The notes beneath the pieces were generated by a model that was not told the origin of the DNA, ran no database searches, and saw only the letters and a list, made by a program, of their open reading frames with translations. From the NCBI GenBank assembly GCA_052171895.1, contig JBQMRN010000001.1, forward strand, positions 558,001 to 622,000: a stretch of DNA of 64,000 nucleotides, in the 5' to 3' direction. The stretch comes from Arsenophonus sp052171895 (GTDB taxonomy: Bacteria > Pseudomonadota > Gammaproteobacteria > Enterobacterales > Enterobacteriaceae). Made by a program: the position numbers and the translations under genes. Position 1 is the first letter of the stretch, and each line of letters starts with the position of its first letter. Positions 30,442 to 40,553 of this stretch are shown here, one piece after another.

Positions 30442-31944
30442 TTAACCCACACTGTGTTCCAAGCTAATTGCTAATAATTTTTGCGCTTCAACGGCAAACT
30501 CTAATGGTAATTCAGAAAAAACATCTTTACAGAAACCATTTACGATCATAGAAATGGCATCATCTTCACTAATACCACGCTGTAAACAGTAAAAGAGTTG
30601 ATCTTCACCTATACGAGATGTTGTGGCTTCATGCTCTAATTGTGCACTATTATTTTTTACCTTGATATAAGGAAAGGTATGCGCGCCACATTCGGTGCCA
30701 ATTAACATGGAGTCACATTGGGTATAATTTCTAGCATTATCGGCAGTTGGTAAAATCTTTACTAAACCGCGGTAACTATTCTGACTTCGACCGGCTGAAA
30801 TCCCTTTAGAAATGATGGTGGAATGCGTATTTTTACCAATATGGATCATTTTTGTACCGGTATCAGCTTGTTGATTACCATTGGTTAATGTCACTGAAAA
30901 AAATTCCCCAACCGAATTATCCCCTTGCAGAATAACACTTGGATATTTCCATGTAATAGCCGATCCTGTTTCAGATTGGGTCCAGGACATTTTAGCATTC
31001 TCACCCTCACATAAGGCACGTTTGGTGACAAAGTTTAAAATGCCACCAGTTTCACTTTCAGTACCTGAAAACCAATTTTGTACGGTAGAGTATTTTACTT
31101 CAGCATCTTTATGAATAATAACTTCAACTACAGCAGCATGTAGTTGATAGCTATCGCGCACCGGAGCAGAACATCCCTCAATATAACTAACGTAACTGCC
31201 TTCATCAGCAATCAAGATAGTGCGCTCAAACTGACCGGTATTAGCCGCATTAATACGAAAATAGGTTGATAATTCTATCGGGCAACGAACTCCCTTTGGT
31301 ACATAAACAAAGGTTCCATCAGAAGCAACAGCAGAATTCAATGAAGCAAAAAAATTATCCCGATTAGAAACGACCGTACCAATATATTTTTTTACTAATT
31401 CAGGATACTGTTGGATTGCTTCACCAAAAGAGCAAAAAATAATACTTAGCTTTGCTAATTCAGTACGATAAGTTGTTGAAACAGAAACAGAGTCAAAAAT
31501 AGCATCTACTGCAATCGATTTCCCCTCACGTACTGGCACGCCAAGTTTATTGAATGCTTCTTCAACTTCTGCAGTTAGATAATTATTGCTATGCTCATCC
31601 CTCTGTTCCTTCTCTGAGGAATCAGCTTCAGAGTGAGAATTATCATCGCAACTATTGCAGGATGGTGCCGCATAATAACTATATTCTTGGTAATTTAAAT
31701 CAGGGTAATACCCTTTAAGCCAGTGAGGTTCTTCCATACCCAACCAATGTTGATAAGCTTCTAAGCGAAACTTCAACATCCAATCAGGTTCATTACGTTT
31801 GGTTGAAATGGCTTTGATGACCCCTTCATTGAGACCTTTAGCTAATTCATCGGTTGCAACCTGAGTGAAAAATCCCTCTTTATAACGATGTTCCTCTAAC
31901 CATTGTTGAACAACATCACCAATTTCTATATTAGAATGTGACAT
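30442..31944 (-). CDS. sufB: Fe-S scaffold subunit SufB
   Basis: 500 residues, close to the E. coli 495. Core scaffold on which sulfur and iron are assembled. The N-terminal part has the SCNSCDD cysteine cluster, followed by a slightly longer polar linker. The beta-helix core has EGCSAPVRDSYQLHA, WTQSETGSAITWKYP, GISAGRSQNSYRGLV, the catalytic cysteine in TQCDSMLIGTECG (E. coli Cys405 region), and the glutamate in LEHEATTSRIGEDQLFY. Starts 12 bases after sufA. All key residues present. Confidence 0.98.
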   Translation of the reverse strand: MSHSNIEIGDVVQQWLEEHRYKEGFFTQVATDELAKGLNEGVIKAISTKRNEPDWMLKFRLEAYQHWLGMEEPHWLKGYYPDLNYQEYSYYAAPSCNSCDDNSHSEADSSEKEQRDEHSNNYLTAEVEEAFNKLGVPVREGKSIAVDAIFDSVSVSTTYRTELAKLSIIFCSFGEAIQQYPELVKKYIGTVVSNRDNFFASLNSAVASDGTFVYVPKGVRCPIELSTYFRINAANTGQFERTILIADEGSYVSYIEGCSAPVRDSYQLHAAVVEVIIHKDAEVKYSTVQNWFSGTESETGGILNFVTKRALCEGENAKMSWTQSETGSAITWKYPSVILQGDNSVGEFFSVTLTNGNQQADTGTKMIHIGKNTHSTIISKGISAGRSQNSYRGLVKILPTADNARNYTQCDSMLIGTECGAHTFPYIKVKNNSAQLEHEATTSRIGEDQLFYCLQRGISEDDAISMIVNGFCKDVFSELPLEFAVEAQKLLAISLEHSVG

Positions 31945-31956
31945 AATTTAATTCAC

Positions 31957-32325
31957 TTAAATACCAAAGCTTTCACCACAACCACAAGCGTGTTGAGCCT
32001 TAGGATTATTAAATTTAAATACTTGATTAAGTCCATCACGAACATAATCAACCTCAGTACCATCAATAAATGGCATTGCTTTTAAAGGAACAAAAAGTTT
32101 GGCTCCATTATTTTCAAATAACAAATATTCTTGGGTTGGATTATCTATTAATGCAATAATATAACCAAATCCAGCACAGCCTGATTGTTTTATATTAAGA
32201 GATAGTCCCTGACTAGTAGGATTTTTTTTCATTAATTTACTAATTTGAGCAGCTGCTTTATTGGTCATAGTAAGGCCATGCCAAATTGTTTCATTCAAAG
32301 AAAAAGTATCAATACGCTCTACCAT
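31957..32325 (-). CDS. sufA: A-type Fe-S carrier SufA
   Basis: 122 residues from the ATG at 32325, exactly the E. coli length; GAGG lies 6 bases upstream. A GTG 12 bases further up is in frame but contains the ribosome site. SufA carries clusters from SufBCD to target proteins. The three ligand cysteines are present: KQSGCAGFGY and the C-terminal CGCGESFG. First gene of the operon sufABCDSE, whose order matches enterics. Confidence 0.97.
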   Translation of the reverse strand: MVERIDTFSLNETIWHGLTMTNKAAAQISKLMKKNPTSQGLSLNIKQSGCAGFGYIIALIDNPTQEYLLFENNGAKLFVPLKAMPFIDGTEVDYVRDGLNQVFKFNNPKAQHACGCGESFGI

Positions 32326-32401
32326 TATTGACCTCACTAAATTAATTTTTGACTAAATTACACTAAAATGTAACTAGATTTTTTCTTAATATTATATATC
32401 T

Positions 32402-32420
32402 TAATGATAACATTTCTCAT
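32402..32420 (-). promoter_or_regulatory. Possible Fur-like box upstream of sufA
   Basis: The sequence TAATGATAACATTTCTCAT about 80 bases upstream of sufA shares AATGATAA and a following ATT with the Fur consensus. In E. coli suf is repressed by Fur and activated by OxyR and apo-IscR. The AT-rich context makes chance matches likely; treat as tentative. Confidence 0.25.
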
Positions 32421-32803
32421 TTCGATTATTTATTTTAAATGGATATTTTCTTAGAGTGTTTTTTAGCAAAAAGTGACGTTTTTACTATTATTTCATAATA
32501 GTTAACTTATTAATTATACCAACTTATTAATAAATTTTAAAAAATAAAATTGACTCACAAATTTAATAATATTTAATGTAACAAACAAAATATGCCTAAC
32601 CCATTGATTTATTGTCGTTTACTTATCTTTAATTATTAATAATTAAATTATTATTGTTGTTAAACGATAAATACAATTGCAATTTAGTCTTAATTATTCA
32701 TCAAAAACTTTTATTGATCAAAATTCTTGCCGACAACTGAGATGGATCGTACTACATACGCTACCTACCTTTCTTTAAGATACCGGCCTAATATATGGCT
32801 AGC
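32421..32803. other. AT-rich spacer upstream of the suf operon
   Basis: About 380 bp between the suf promoter region and the next IS481 copy. In E. coli this place holds ydiH and ydiI (menI). I could not read either. Palindromic AT runs occur (TTAATTATTAATAATTAA at 32629-32646), without an assignable role. Confidence 0.4.
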
Positions 32804-34559
32804 TGTTTGATCTCGGATCATTATATAGACCATTGGCAGACAGGCCTATTCATGGCAAGAAGATGCCTACTGATGGCTATAGTTGAGGGCAAAATATCAT
32901 GATGATGAGGTTCCATCGTTAGTGAGTTATGCTTATTTCTGCTGTATGGGATTTCGGGGATGCTGGGGTATCCTGCTGATTGATTTCATGGATGATTTCA
33001 ATAATAGAGAGATGATATGGCATGAAAAGTTTACCCTACAGGTAGACATGAAACTAAATATTAGCTGTGATGCCTTGCATCAACTCATCCATGCTGGTAC
33101 CTCCCAGCTAGGATAGCCCTCCATCGTCGTTGAGGGTGAGCTTGAAGCCATGCTGCGACAACAAGCTGAACGCTATCTTGTCGACGGATTTGTCCATGCC
33201 GTCCTTCCGTTATGGTTATTTATCACAGCGAACCGTACAGACTTGTATGGGCGATGTTAAGATTAAAATGGCTAAGGTCAAGGGATCTTAGCGGTAACGA
33301 AATATGCTTTAATCGCTCGTTGCTACTTCCTTATCTGAAGCATGCAAAAAGCGGCGAAGAGTTGTTACCATGATGGTCTTTATCTCTTTGAGGTCATCTT
33401 CCCAAGCGGTGATTTTACGAAGCCATGGTGGCGCTTTCTTGCTAAAAAAGCACATAGTTCTTTATTATTATCATCAGCAGACTAAAACAGTAATGGCTTG
33501 AAGAAGCACAGGCAAAATGGTGCCTGCTTGATTTATAAGGAATACGCGCTAAATTTATTTCTTGGGCGATGGCATAGATAGTCCTCTCAGGCAAGATGAT
33601 CGCCTTTTTTGCTGATGTCATTATCGTCGTCATTGAGCATGGAGGTAAGGAGCTAGTTGTGGTCTAAGATAGTTGTCGAGAGTTAGAAGCAAACTGAGCT
33701 GAACTTCTTAATGGCCAGCTAGCGGTTTGATTAATCATATCTCTCAGGCTTCCTACAGGGTAAGGGGTGCCATTGGTTTTTGGAATGAATGCCAAAGATA
33801 TTCCCGGACAGGCAGCACTAATGCTGTTGGATATACAAAACAGTTAATATGCTAGTTTCAGTCCCAAAAGGCATGTAAGTGAAAGTTAAGCTTGATCTTC
33901 TGTGGGAATGTATCTGGCTGCTAGCGTAAGGTAGAGCCCCTATGCCGCTAATAAAGCCCTTGATTTTTGTTAGCAAGGTTTTCAGTGAAGTATTATATTG
34001 CAGCGATGAAGAAGCTGGAGAAAGATTAAAAAATTGTTGGTATTCTAGAACTTCCAGTTAGAGCACGGGGCATCAATAAGAACGATGAATTCGATTGAAT
34101 CAGTTTTTGCGAGTGAAGCTACGAAGCTGACGTACGAAGAACTGTGTTAGAGAAAGACAACACTTTCTATGGTATTTAATCTGCTCCATTCTTCTAAGAA
34201 AAGCTAGAACTGGATAAGGGGATTTACCTGCTGTAACCTTTGTGGTAAATAATGTAAACTTTAAGGATGGAGAAAAAATGCACGAAGCATGCATCATAGC
34301 GGGATGGATGCGTAGCCTGACCGTCATACACAAAATTTGCTAATAACTCCTGTTCAGGCAATGGAAATGATGGGTGCAAAGCCATCATTTTTATTCTAGT
34401 GAAAAGCTTGAGATCAGTCTGGATCGATATGTTTGGCTTTACAATCAGGAATTACCCCAATCAGTATTGGGTACTAAAACTTTATTGTAGTTTAGAAAAA
34501 TTGATTCAAAATTAAATCTAAATTATTTAAAAACCATATTATCTTCCGAGATATGAAAC
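32804..34559 (+). mobile_element. IS481-family copy, split by IS256
   Basis: Left end TGTTTGATCTCGGATCATTA at 32804 and right end TCTTCCGAGATATGAAAC to 34559 show the inverted termini of this element most clearly (TGTTTNATCTCGGA and its complement). Only ~120 bp of the 5' end and ~210 bp of the 3' end (LRSVWIDMFGF..QSVLGTKT-type text) remain around IS256 copy 6, so ~600 bp of the middle have been deleted. Confidence 0.75.
32924..34349 (+). mobile_element. IS256-family copy 6, near full length, dead
   Basis: 1426 bp with both ends (GAGTTATGCTTATTTCTGCT at 32924; TTTGCTAATAACTC to 34349). The + strand text follows the family: NREMIWHEKFTL, DALHQLIHAGTSQL, LEAMLRQQAER, VIEHGGKELVV, then the KVKLDLL and SLEVRK-like C-terminus, interrupted by several frameshifts and stops. 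Inserted in IS481. No matching flanking repeat, in line with a deletion on one side. Confidence 0.87.
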
Positions 34560-34562
34560 TTA

Positions 34563-36833
34563 AATTAGCTAATAAAAGTCAGCTTTCCCTTCAGAGAGAG
34601 GCAATTAAATTTTGAGTTAAATCAAATTGAGTCATGGGATTGTCAAACACATGATGCAAATCATAACCGGTTAAAAAGCTAATTTAATCGCAGAAATTTA
34701 GGTAGAATTGGCTGTCGATATTGACGATTTTAGTGATAAACGGTGCGATATATATGCAACAAATAGTCATTTGTTGCTGTGAAATACGTTCCGGTATCTC
34801 AACTGGCATCGAATAGGTTTCTAATATCTCTCCACCAAGTGAAATGCTTTTAATACTCAGTAAATGATCTGATGTTTTACTATAAGCTAATGAGTTTTCT
34901 GACCTGATGTATCAGTATTGATCAGGCCAGGCCGCCAAAAGTAGCTTGTTACTTCTCAATAATTCAGGTAAAATAACCGTAAGGTACTAAAAATTGCTTC
35001 AGTGTGATTTTTTATCACACCAGTTTTAGCTTTAACCTATTTTCTGCCATATTAATTTGCAAAAATTTTTGCATATAGCGTGATGTATTAACCACAATGC
35101 CATCAGTTAAAGCGTAGTTATTAGTTTCTTTCCCATCTCCTTACGGAGTAAGGTCAATAATTGAAATTGTTTATTGTTGGTAAGTTTTGCTAACAATTGA
35201 ACATCGCTAGTCGAACGTGGATAGATAATAGATTGAGAAGTAAGTTGATAGATACTATTAAAGTTATTAGTAAATCTACTGTATGGCGGTCAAGTCCCGC
35301 TCTGAGATGCTTCATGCATTTGTTCTCCATCCTTAAATTTGATGTTGTTTACCACCACCAGAATAAAAGCAGGTCAAACTCTCCTTAGACGGTTCCAGCT
35401 TTTCTGAGCAGAAACTGTAGTAGATTAAATACCATGGAAAGGTTTGTTTTTATTGAACCAAAGTTATTCGCGCGTCAGCTTCGAAGCCTCAGTGTTGTGA
35501 AATCTGATTCAATTAGATTCGTCGTTTTTATTGACGCCCCCAGTGTTTTGACGGGAAATTCTAGAATACCAACAATTTTTTAATCTTTCTCCAGCTTCTT
35601 CATCGCTACAAGATGATACTTCACTGAAAAACCTTGCCAACAAAATCAAGGGGTTTATTAGCAGCGGCATAGGGGCTCTATCTCGCGCTAACAGCCAGAT
35701 ACCTTTCCACAGAAGCTCAACTTTAACTTTTACTTACATGCCTTTGGGGAGTGAAACCAGCACATTAACTGTTTTATATGCCCAACAGCGTTAGTGCTGC
35801 CTGTCCGGGAATATCTTTGCTATTGCATTCTAAAAACCAAGGGCACCCATTCCCCTGTAGGAAGCCTGAAAGATATGATTAATCAGGGCTGCTAGCGGGC
35901 TATTAAGAAGTTCAGATCAGTTTGCTTCTAACTCTCGACAAGTATCTTAGATCACAACTAGCTCTTTACCTCCATGCTCAATGATGACGATAATGACATC
36001 AGCAAAAAAAGGCGATCATCTTGCCTGACAGGACTGTCTATGCTATCTTCCAAGAAATAAAGGTACCTCGTATCGATTAAATTACTCAAGCACTATTGCC
36101 TGTGCTATTCTAGGCATTGCTATTTTAGTCTCCTGATGCTACTGGTAGAGAGACCATGTGCTTTTTTAGCAAAAAAAGCAACCACATGGATTCGTGAAAA
36201 TCATCGGTAGAAAAGATGTCCTCAAAGAGATAAAGCCCATCATGGTAACAACTCTTTGCCGTTTTTTGCATGCTTCAGATAAGGAGCAGCAACGAGCTGT
36301 TAAAGTATATTTCATTTTCGCTGCGATCCTATGACATTAGCCACTTTAATCTTAACATCCCCTATAACAAGTCTGTATATTTTGCTGTGGTAAATAACCG
36401 TAACGGACGACTGTATGATATATCCCGTCGAGAAGAGAGCCTTCAGCATGTTGTCGTAGCATTGGGCTTCGAGCTTAGTCTCAACGGGGTGGCTATCAGC
36501 TTCCTGGTAACTATTATGGATGAGTTTATGCAAGGGATCATAGATAATATCTAGTTTTGCATCTAGCTATATGGAAGGCTTTTCATGCCATATCATTTCT
36601 CTATTGTTGAAATCATCCATGAAATCAATCAGAGGATATGCCACTATATGCCACTATCTCCGAAATTCCATACACAAAATAAACATAACTCTAGTATTAT
36701 CTGTTGTTATTGATAAATGTTCAGCATGTCTAATCGTTAAATCACAATTAAATCTTAGTTTTTTAACATGCTTAAATACTTTGTTATTTGCTGACTGATT
36801 TGATGATCGTATCCTACTTATATGTGGGATCAA
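34563..36833 (-). pseudogene. ydiJ: ydiJ relic (FAD-linked oxidase / D-2-hydroxyglutarate dehydrogenase), 5' quarter, split by IS256
   Basis: On the - strand from about 36833 (possible TTG start, IPHIS) the reading is VKKLRFNCDLTIRHAEHLSI; then, across the IS256 at 35261-36691, NSIYQLTSQSIIYPRSTSDV, LLAKLTNNKQFQLLTLTP, NYALTDGIVVNTSRYMQKFL, YSKTSDHLLSIKSISLGGEI and LTQNLIASLSEGKLTFIS. This matches roughly the first 270 of the ~1018 residues of E. coli YdiJ, including the FAD-binding region. The rest was lost at the IS481 end. Position sufA-ydiJ-ydiK with ydiJ pointing away from ydiK is the E. coli arrangement. Confidence 0.9.
35261..36691 (-). mobile_element. IS256-family copy 7, inserted in ydiJ
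   Basis: 1431 bp; ends AGTTATTAGTAAATCTACTG (35262 onward, first base mutated) and ACAAAATAAACATAACTC (to 36691). Flanked by TACTATTA (35253-35260) and TAGTATTA (36692-36699), an 8-bp target duplication with one mismatch, and ydiJ reads through in the same frame on both sides. A clean case of insertional gene inactivation. The transposase is broken. Confidence 0.9.
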
Positions 36834-36876
36834 TGATACTAGTAACTCTTTTTAATTAGTATTTATTTTGCATTTT

Positions 36877-36903
36877 ATGTACTCTCTTTAACTGAGAGTA
36901 CAT
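36877..36903. repeat. Perfect 10-bp inverted repeat between ydiJ and ydiK
   Basis: ATGTACTCTC and GAGAGTACAT separated by 7 bases. It lies in the divergent ydiJ-ydiK intergenic region, about 145 bases before ydiK. No T-run follows on either strand, so an operator or RNA structure is as likely as a terminator. Confidence 0.6.
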
Positions 36904-37046
36904 ACCAAATAAAACTTGGCAATTAATATTTTGTGGAAATATAATTTCCATTATTACCCTACTTTTATTAGTTATAAAAACATCATTAATCATGTAATAG
37001 ACTATTGATAATAGTCCATCCGTCATTTTTATAATCATGGCAATAT

Positions 37047-38141
37047 ATGGAAAAAGTGCAATCCCCATCCACTAATGATCTACCAAAATTTATTTTTAGC
37101 ATAATTGGTATTTTATTGATGATAACGGTATGTTTTTGGATATTAAGACCGTTCATACTTGGTTTTCTCTGGGCAGGTATGCTGGTTATTGCAACCTGGC
37201 CATTATTTAAAAAAATTGAAAGTAAATTATGGCATAAAAGATGGCTAGCAAGTATAGCGATGACACTATTAGTAATCTTATTATTCGTTATTCCTTTTGC
37301 AATACTAATTGCTAGCATTATACAAAATAGTGGCCAACTAATTGAATGGGCAAAATTGCCGGCTGAAATTAGATTACCCGAGCTGTTATGGTTAAAAAAT
37401 TTACCATTTATAGGTAATAAACTCTTTTATGGTTGGCATACATTGCTAGCTAATGGCGGTAATACATTAATTGGTAAACTACAACCATATGTTGGAGAAG
37501 CAACTAGCTGGTTCTTAGCGCAAGCTATCAATGCTGGGCGTTTTATGTTTCATCTTATCGTAATGTTACTATTTAGTGCATTACTTTATCTAAAAGGAGA
37601 AAGTGTTATATTAAATATTCGACATTTCGCTATTCGCCTAGCAGGTACACAGGGCGATACCGCTATTCTACTTGCTGGTCAGTCAATTCGCGCTGTTGCA
37701 TTAGGTGTAGTTGTAACCGCATTAATACAAGCAATTACCAGTGGTATTGGTTTAGCTTTAGCAGATATTCCTTATTCTGAAATATTAACAATCCTTATTT
37801 TTGTATGTTGTGTTGCCCAACTTGGTCCATTGTTGATTATGGTGCCTTCCATAATATGGTTGTTTTGGTTAGGCGATACAAAATGGGCTATTATAATGAT
37901 TATATGGAGTATAATTGTGGCAACAATGGATGGTGTACTACGTCCTATTTTAATAAAGATGGGGGCGAATTTATCAATGATACTTATTTTTATTGGCGTA
38001 ATTGGTGGAATTTTATCATTTGGCGTAATTGGTCTTTTTATTGGTCCAGTCGTTTTAGCTGTCTCACATAATTTACTAATCGCCTGGATGAATGAAGTTT
38101 CAAAACCAGCTAAATTAGCTCTATCACATCTCGAAAAATAG
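37047..38141 (+). CDS. ydiK: AI-2E family membrane transporter YdiK
   Basis: 364 residues (370 in E. coli). Integral membrane protein of the AI-2 exporter (DUF20/PerM) family with about eight membrane segments: a pair near residues 15-50, one near 70-95, a soluble stretch to about 150, then the C-terminal bundle with the family motif DGVLRPILIK and FGVIGLFIGPVVLAV. The transported substrate in this family is mostly unproven. Synteny with the suf operon supports the name. An IS481 copy begins directly at the stop codon, but the C-terminus appears complete. Confidence 0.9.
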   Translation: MEKVQSPSTNDLPKFIFSIIGILLMITVCFWILRPFILGFLWAGMLVIATWPLFKKIESKLWHKRWLASIAMTLLVILLFVIPFAILIASIIQNSGQLIEWAKLPAEIRLPELLWLKNLPFIGNKLFYGWHTLLANGGNTLIGKLQPYVGEATSWFLAQAINAGRFMFHLIVMLLFSALLYLKGESVILNIRHFAIRLAGTQGDTAILLAGQSIRAVALGVVVTALIQAITSGIGLALADIPYSEILTILIFVCCVAQLGPLLIMVPSIIWLFWLGDTKWAIIMIIWSIIVATMDGVLRPILIKMGANLSMILIFIGVIGGILSFGVIGLFIGPVVLAVSHNLLIAWMNEVSKPAKLALSHLEK

Positions 38142-39054
38142 TATGGTTTTTTAATAATTCAATTTTAACTTTAAATCAATCTATCATAGATAGCAATGAA
38201 GTTTTACTACCCAATACTGATTGGGGTAATTCCTGATTGTAGATCCAGACATATTGATGTAAACTGGTCTCAAACTTTTGAGAAGAATTGAAATGATGGG
38301 CTTTGGGCTCATCGTCTATTCGCCCCTTAAATCGCTCAAGCATACTATTTATTTGAAGATGCCTCGGCGAGCTAAGTCAGTGTTCTATACTAATTCTATA
38401 CTAAGCTCTGTACACAAATAGTCAAATTCCTGTTTTTTGTGGTTGAACGTTTTAACAGACAAAAAAGGCGGTCTGTAAATTCTTTGCTATTGTCTGTAAG
38501 TCTCCCAATACTAGACATGCTTGCTTAAGATCAAGCTTAAGAAGCGTAGAGCATCATCCGTGCTCTCTTGGCCTTTGTAAGGCCGGATAAAAGCTGATTG
38601 AGTTGTGTGATCTATACCTACGAAAAGATAACGTCGTGAAGTTTTATTTGGCATTTTCTGAAGAAAATGCACATCTATTGAGATCTAAGTAGAGATAAAA
38701 TCAGGCTCTTATGTTTTAAACGGTTTATCCTTTTGTTTTTTGGCTTCCTGAGCTAAGCGGGCAGACAGCGCCTCCGTCGGTAAACAACGGAGAAAATATG
38801 CCTATGATTATCAAGATCATCTCGCTTTTTCCATTTAGGAACGATAAGTTTGGATATGCCATAACGCTTAGCCAAAGTAGATACAGGTTTTTTACTGGCC
38901 TGAAGAGAGCAGCACTTATTTTAGGTGTTATAGTTGCCTGAGGTTGGAGTCTCATCATGATGAGATTTTTGCCTTCAACTATATCCATTAGTACCCATTT
39001 TGCAATGAATAGGGGTGTTTGACGAAGATCTATATAATATTTTGTGAACTAAAC
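38142..39054 (-). mobile_element. IS481-family copy, nearly complete, dead
   Basis: About 910 bp on the - strand, from the N-terminal end near 39054 (TATATTATATAGATC on the - strand, decayed) to the C-terminal end next to the ydiK stop. Readable: TPKISAALF, RRYLFVGIDHTTQSAFIRPY, STDDALRFLSLILSK, QEFDYLCTEL, then a rearranged region before YINMSGSTIRNYPNQYWVV. It is the longest uninterrupted IS481 copy here and the best template for the family in this genome. Confidence 0.8.
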
Positions 39055-39090
39055 AATTATCAAATAATTTAACCAAATTTAATTTATATA

Positions 39091-40553
39091 GAGTTATTAG
39101 CAAATCTGGTGTATAGCGGTCAGGCTACCGCTCCAGTCTGATGTTTTGTGCATCTGTTCTCCATCCTTACATTTGACGTTGTTTATCAGCCAAGGGTCAG
39201 CAGCTCAAATCCTTTTATCCGGTTCTAGCTTTTTTGAGCAGACTGTAACAGCTTTAATACTATTGAAAGGATTTTTTCTCGAACCACAATTCTTTGCACG
39301 CGTTGGCTTGCTATCCTCACTCGCAAAAGCCGATTCAATCAGATTCGTCGTTCTTATTGACTCCCAGTGCACTGAGAGTGGAAAGTTATAGAATCCCAGC
39401 AGTTATTCTTGATCTTTCTCTAGCTTCTTCATTGCCGAAGGATACTTCGCTAAAACCTTGCCAACAAAACATAAAGTGGTTTATTAGGGGCATCACGGCT
39501 TTCTATTACCTAGATCTCTCGTATAGTTAAGCCTTAATAGCTAGATCTCTCCTGTAGTTCAGCCTTAACTTTCTGTTTCGTGCCTTTTGAGAGCAAAGGC
39601 AGCAGATTAGCTGTTTTGTGTACCCTCACAACAGTATTGGTGCTGCGTGTCCTGGAATATCTTTGGCATTGCATTCTAAAAATGAATGGCATCACCGTCT
39701 TCCGTAGCAAGCCTAGGATATACGGTTAAGCCAAGTTGCTCGCAGGGCATTAAGAAGTTCACTAAAGTTTGCTTCTGACTCTCGATAAGCATCTTCGAGC
39801 CCAACTACCTTCTTACGTCCATGCTCAGCGACGCCAACAATGATCAGCTGCAAAAGGTGATCATCTATCCCTGATAGGGCTGTATATACCATCGGCCCAG
39901 AAATAAACGTAGAGCTCGTATCGGTTAAATCAGACAAGCACCATTGCCTGTGCTTTTCAAGGCATTATTGTTTCAGTCTGCTGATAGGTATAGGTATAGG
40001 TATTTGGTAGAAGGAGACTATATTCTTCTCACCGAGAAGCGCCTGGCCCGTAGAGCTTCCTTAAAATTACTGCTTATATATGGCTCTGGCAGATACAGCT
40101 ATGGTAGCAACTCTTCGAGGCTTTTGCACGCTTCAGTTAAGGAGGTAGGAACGAGGTATTGAAGTATATTTTTTTGCTGCGCCGGCTCCCCACATAATCT
40201 TAAGCACTTTAATCTCAACATCGTCAATAGCAGTCTGTATAGTTCGCTGTGGTAAATAACCTTAACGGACGATGGGAATGGACACCTCTCGACAAGGCAG
40301 TGTTAAGCATATTATCGCAGCATGGCTTTGAGCTCAGTTTCAACGACGATAGCTATCAGTTGCCTGTCAGCATTCCGGATGAGTTCATGAAAGGGATCAC
40401 AAATAATATCTATTTTCTTGGATACCTCTAGTTTTAGTGCAGATTTTTATGGCATATCATCTATCTATTGTTAAAATCATTCATGAAATCAAGTACCAGA
40501 AAATACGCTACCATTTCCGAGAAACTCCCATACACCAGAAATTAGCATAACTC
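39091..40553 (-). mobile_element. IS256-family copy 8, near full length, dead
   Basis: 1463 bp with both ends (GAGTTATTAGCAAATCTGGT at 39091; ACACCAGAAATTAGCATAACTC, to 40553). Flanks ATTTATATA (39082-39090) and ATTTATTTA (40554-40562) agree at 8 of 9 positions, a probable target duplication, although the region is AT-rich. The - strand has DHLLQLIIVGVAEHGRKKVV and AYRESEANFSELLNALRA. A short AGGTAT microsatellite (39984-40003) lies within it. Dead. Confidence 0.87.
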
